A stretch of DNA of 6,981 bases from Chloroflexota bacterium (GTDB lineage Bacteria; Chloroflexota; Limnocylindria; Limnocylindrales; CSP1-4). The position numbers and the translations under genes are program-made. This document shows, in pieces, positions 6,854 through 6,981 of the stretch; the stretch's first letter is position 1, and each line of letters starts with the position of its first letter. Location of the stretch: positions 1-6,981 of the forward strand of contig JACCQX010000150.1 in assembly GCA_013813905.1 (NCBI GenBank), given 5' to 3'. The notes under the pieces are model-generated. The model did not search any database. It was not told the DNA's origin and saw only the letters and a program-made list of their open reading frames with translations.

Positions 6854-6870
6854 GCCGTCCCACCCGGTTC

Positions 6871-6962
<92 letters not shown>

Positions 6963-6964
6963 GT

Positions 6965-6981
6965 GCGCCCGTAGCTCAGTG
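6965..6981 (+). tRNA. 5' end of a second tRNA, cut by the window edge; possibly tRNA-Arg
   Basis: GCGCCCG followed by TAGCTCAGTG has the layout of a tRNA 5' end: a seven-base acceptor strand, T8, A9, the GCTC D-stem strand and A14-G15. It begins two bases after the CCA of tRNA-Ser. The start resembles many bacterial tRNA-Arg genes, but the anticodon lies outside the window, so the isotype is a guess. Confidence 0.8.

Larger units (their letters stand above)
6592..6870. other. Divergent intergenic region between aroE and tRNA-Ser
   Basis: These 279 bases separate the minus-strand aroE from the plus-strand tRNA cluster. Several frames stay open through it, but none shows protein-like content and this is expected at this GC level. 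It holds a GC hairpin 6613-6618/6624-6629 with a five-base loop in the predicted aroE leader, a perfect inverted repeat GGCCCC-GGC-GGGGCC at 6686-6700, a short tandem repeat at 6761-6798 and a likely tRNA promoter at 6845-6853. Neither hairpin is followed by a T-run, so neither is a convincing intrinsic terminator. No clear -10/-35 pair for aroE could be picked out on the minus strand. Confidence 0.6.

Overview
The window is high-GC DNA (roughly 70% by eye) with densely packed genes of a free-living bacterium. It contains five protein genes and the start of a tRNA cluster. No mobile element, CRISPR array or phage gene is visible. The lineage cannot be fixed from the sequence alone. The GC content, the encoded tRNA CCA end and the HAL2-type phosphatase would suit a high-GC Chloroflexota lineage, but this is a low-confidence guess.

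Left half, plus strand (1-3481): the 3' part of a tryptophan biosynthesis operon. One uninterrupted reading frame enters from the left edge. It encodes indole-3-glycerol-phosphate synthase (TrpC), phosphoribosylanthranilate isomerase (TrpF) and tryptophan synthase beta (TrpB) as a single chain. It overlaps trpA, the alpha subunit. Together they cover every step from phosphoribosylanthranilate to L-tryptophan, with TrpA as a separate but translationally coupled polypeptide.

Middle and right, minus strand (6591 down to 3450): a co-directional set of aroE (shikimate dehydrogenase), a HAL2-type 3'(2'),5'-bisphosphate nucleotidase and a peptidase-M19 (renal dipeptidase) family protein, with gaps of 41 and 14 bases. 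This set converges on the trp operon, and the last 32 bases of trpA and of the M19 gene overlap tail to tail. The M19 protein lacks three expected metal ligands. AroE carries Asp where the substrate-binding Asn is expected.

Right edge, plus strand: a 279-base divergent intergenic region with a short imperfect tandem repeat and a probable extended -10 promoter leads into a complete tRNA-Ser(GCU). The first 17 bases of a second tRNA follow two bases later.

The most notable item is the TrpC-TrpF-TrpB fusion. The second is the M19 homologue with a degraded metal site.
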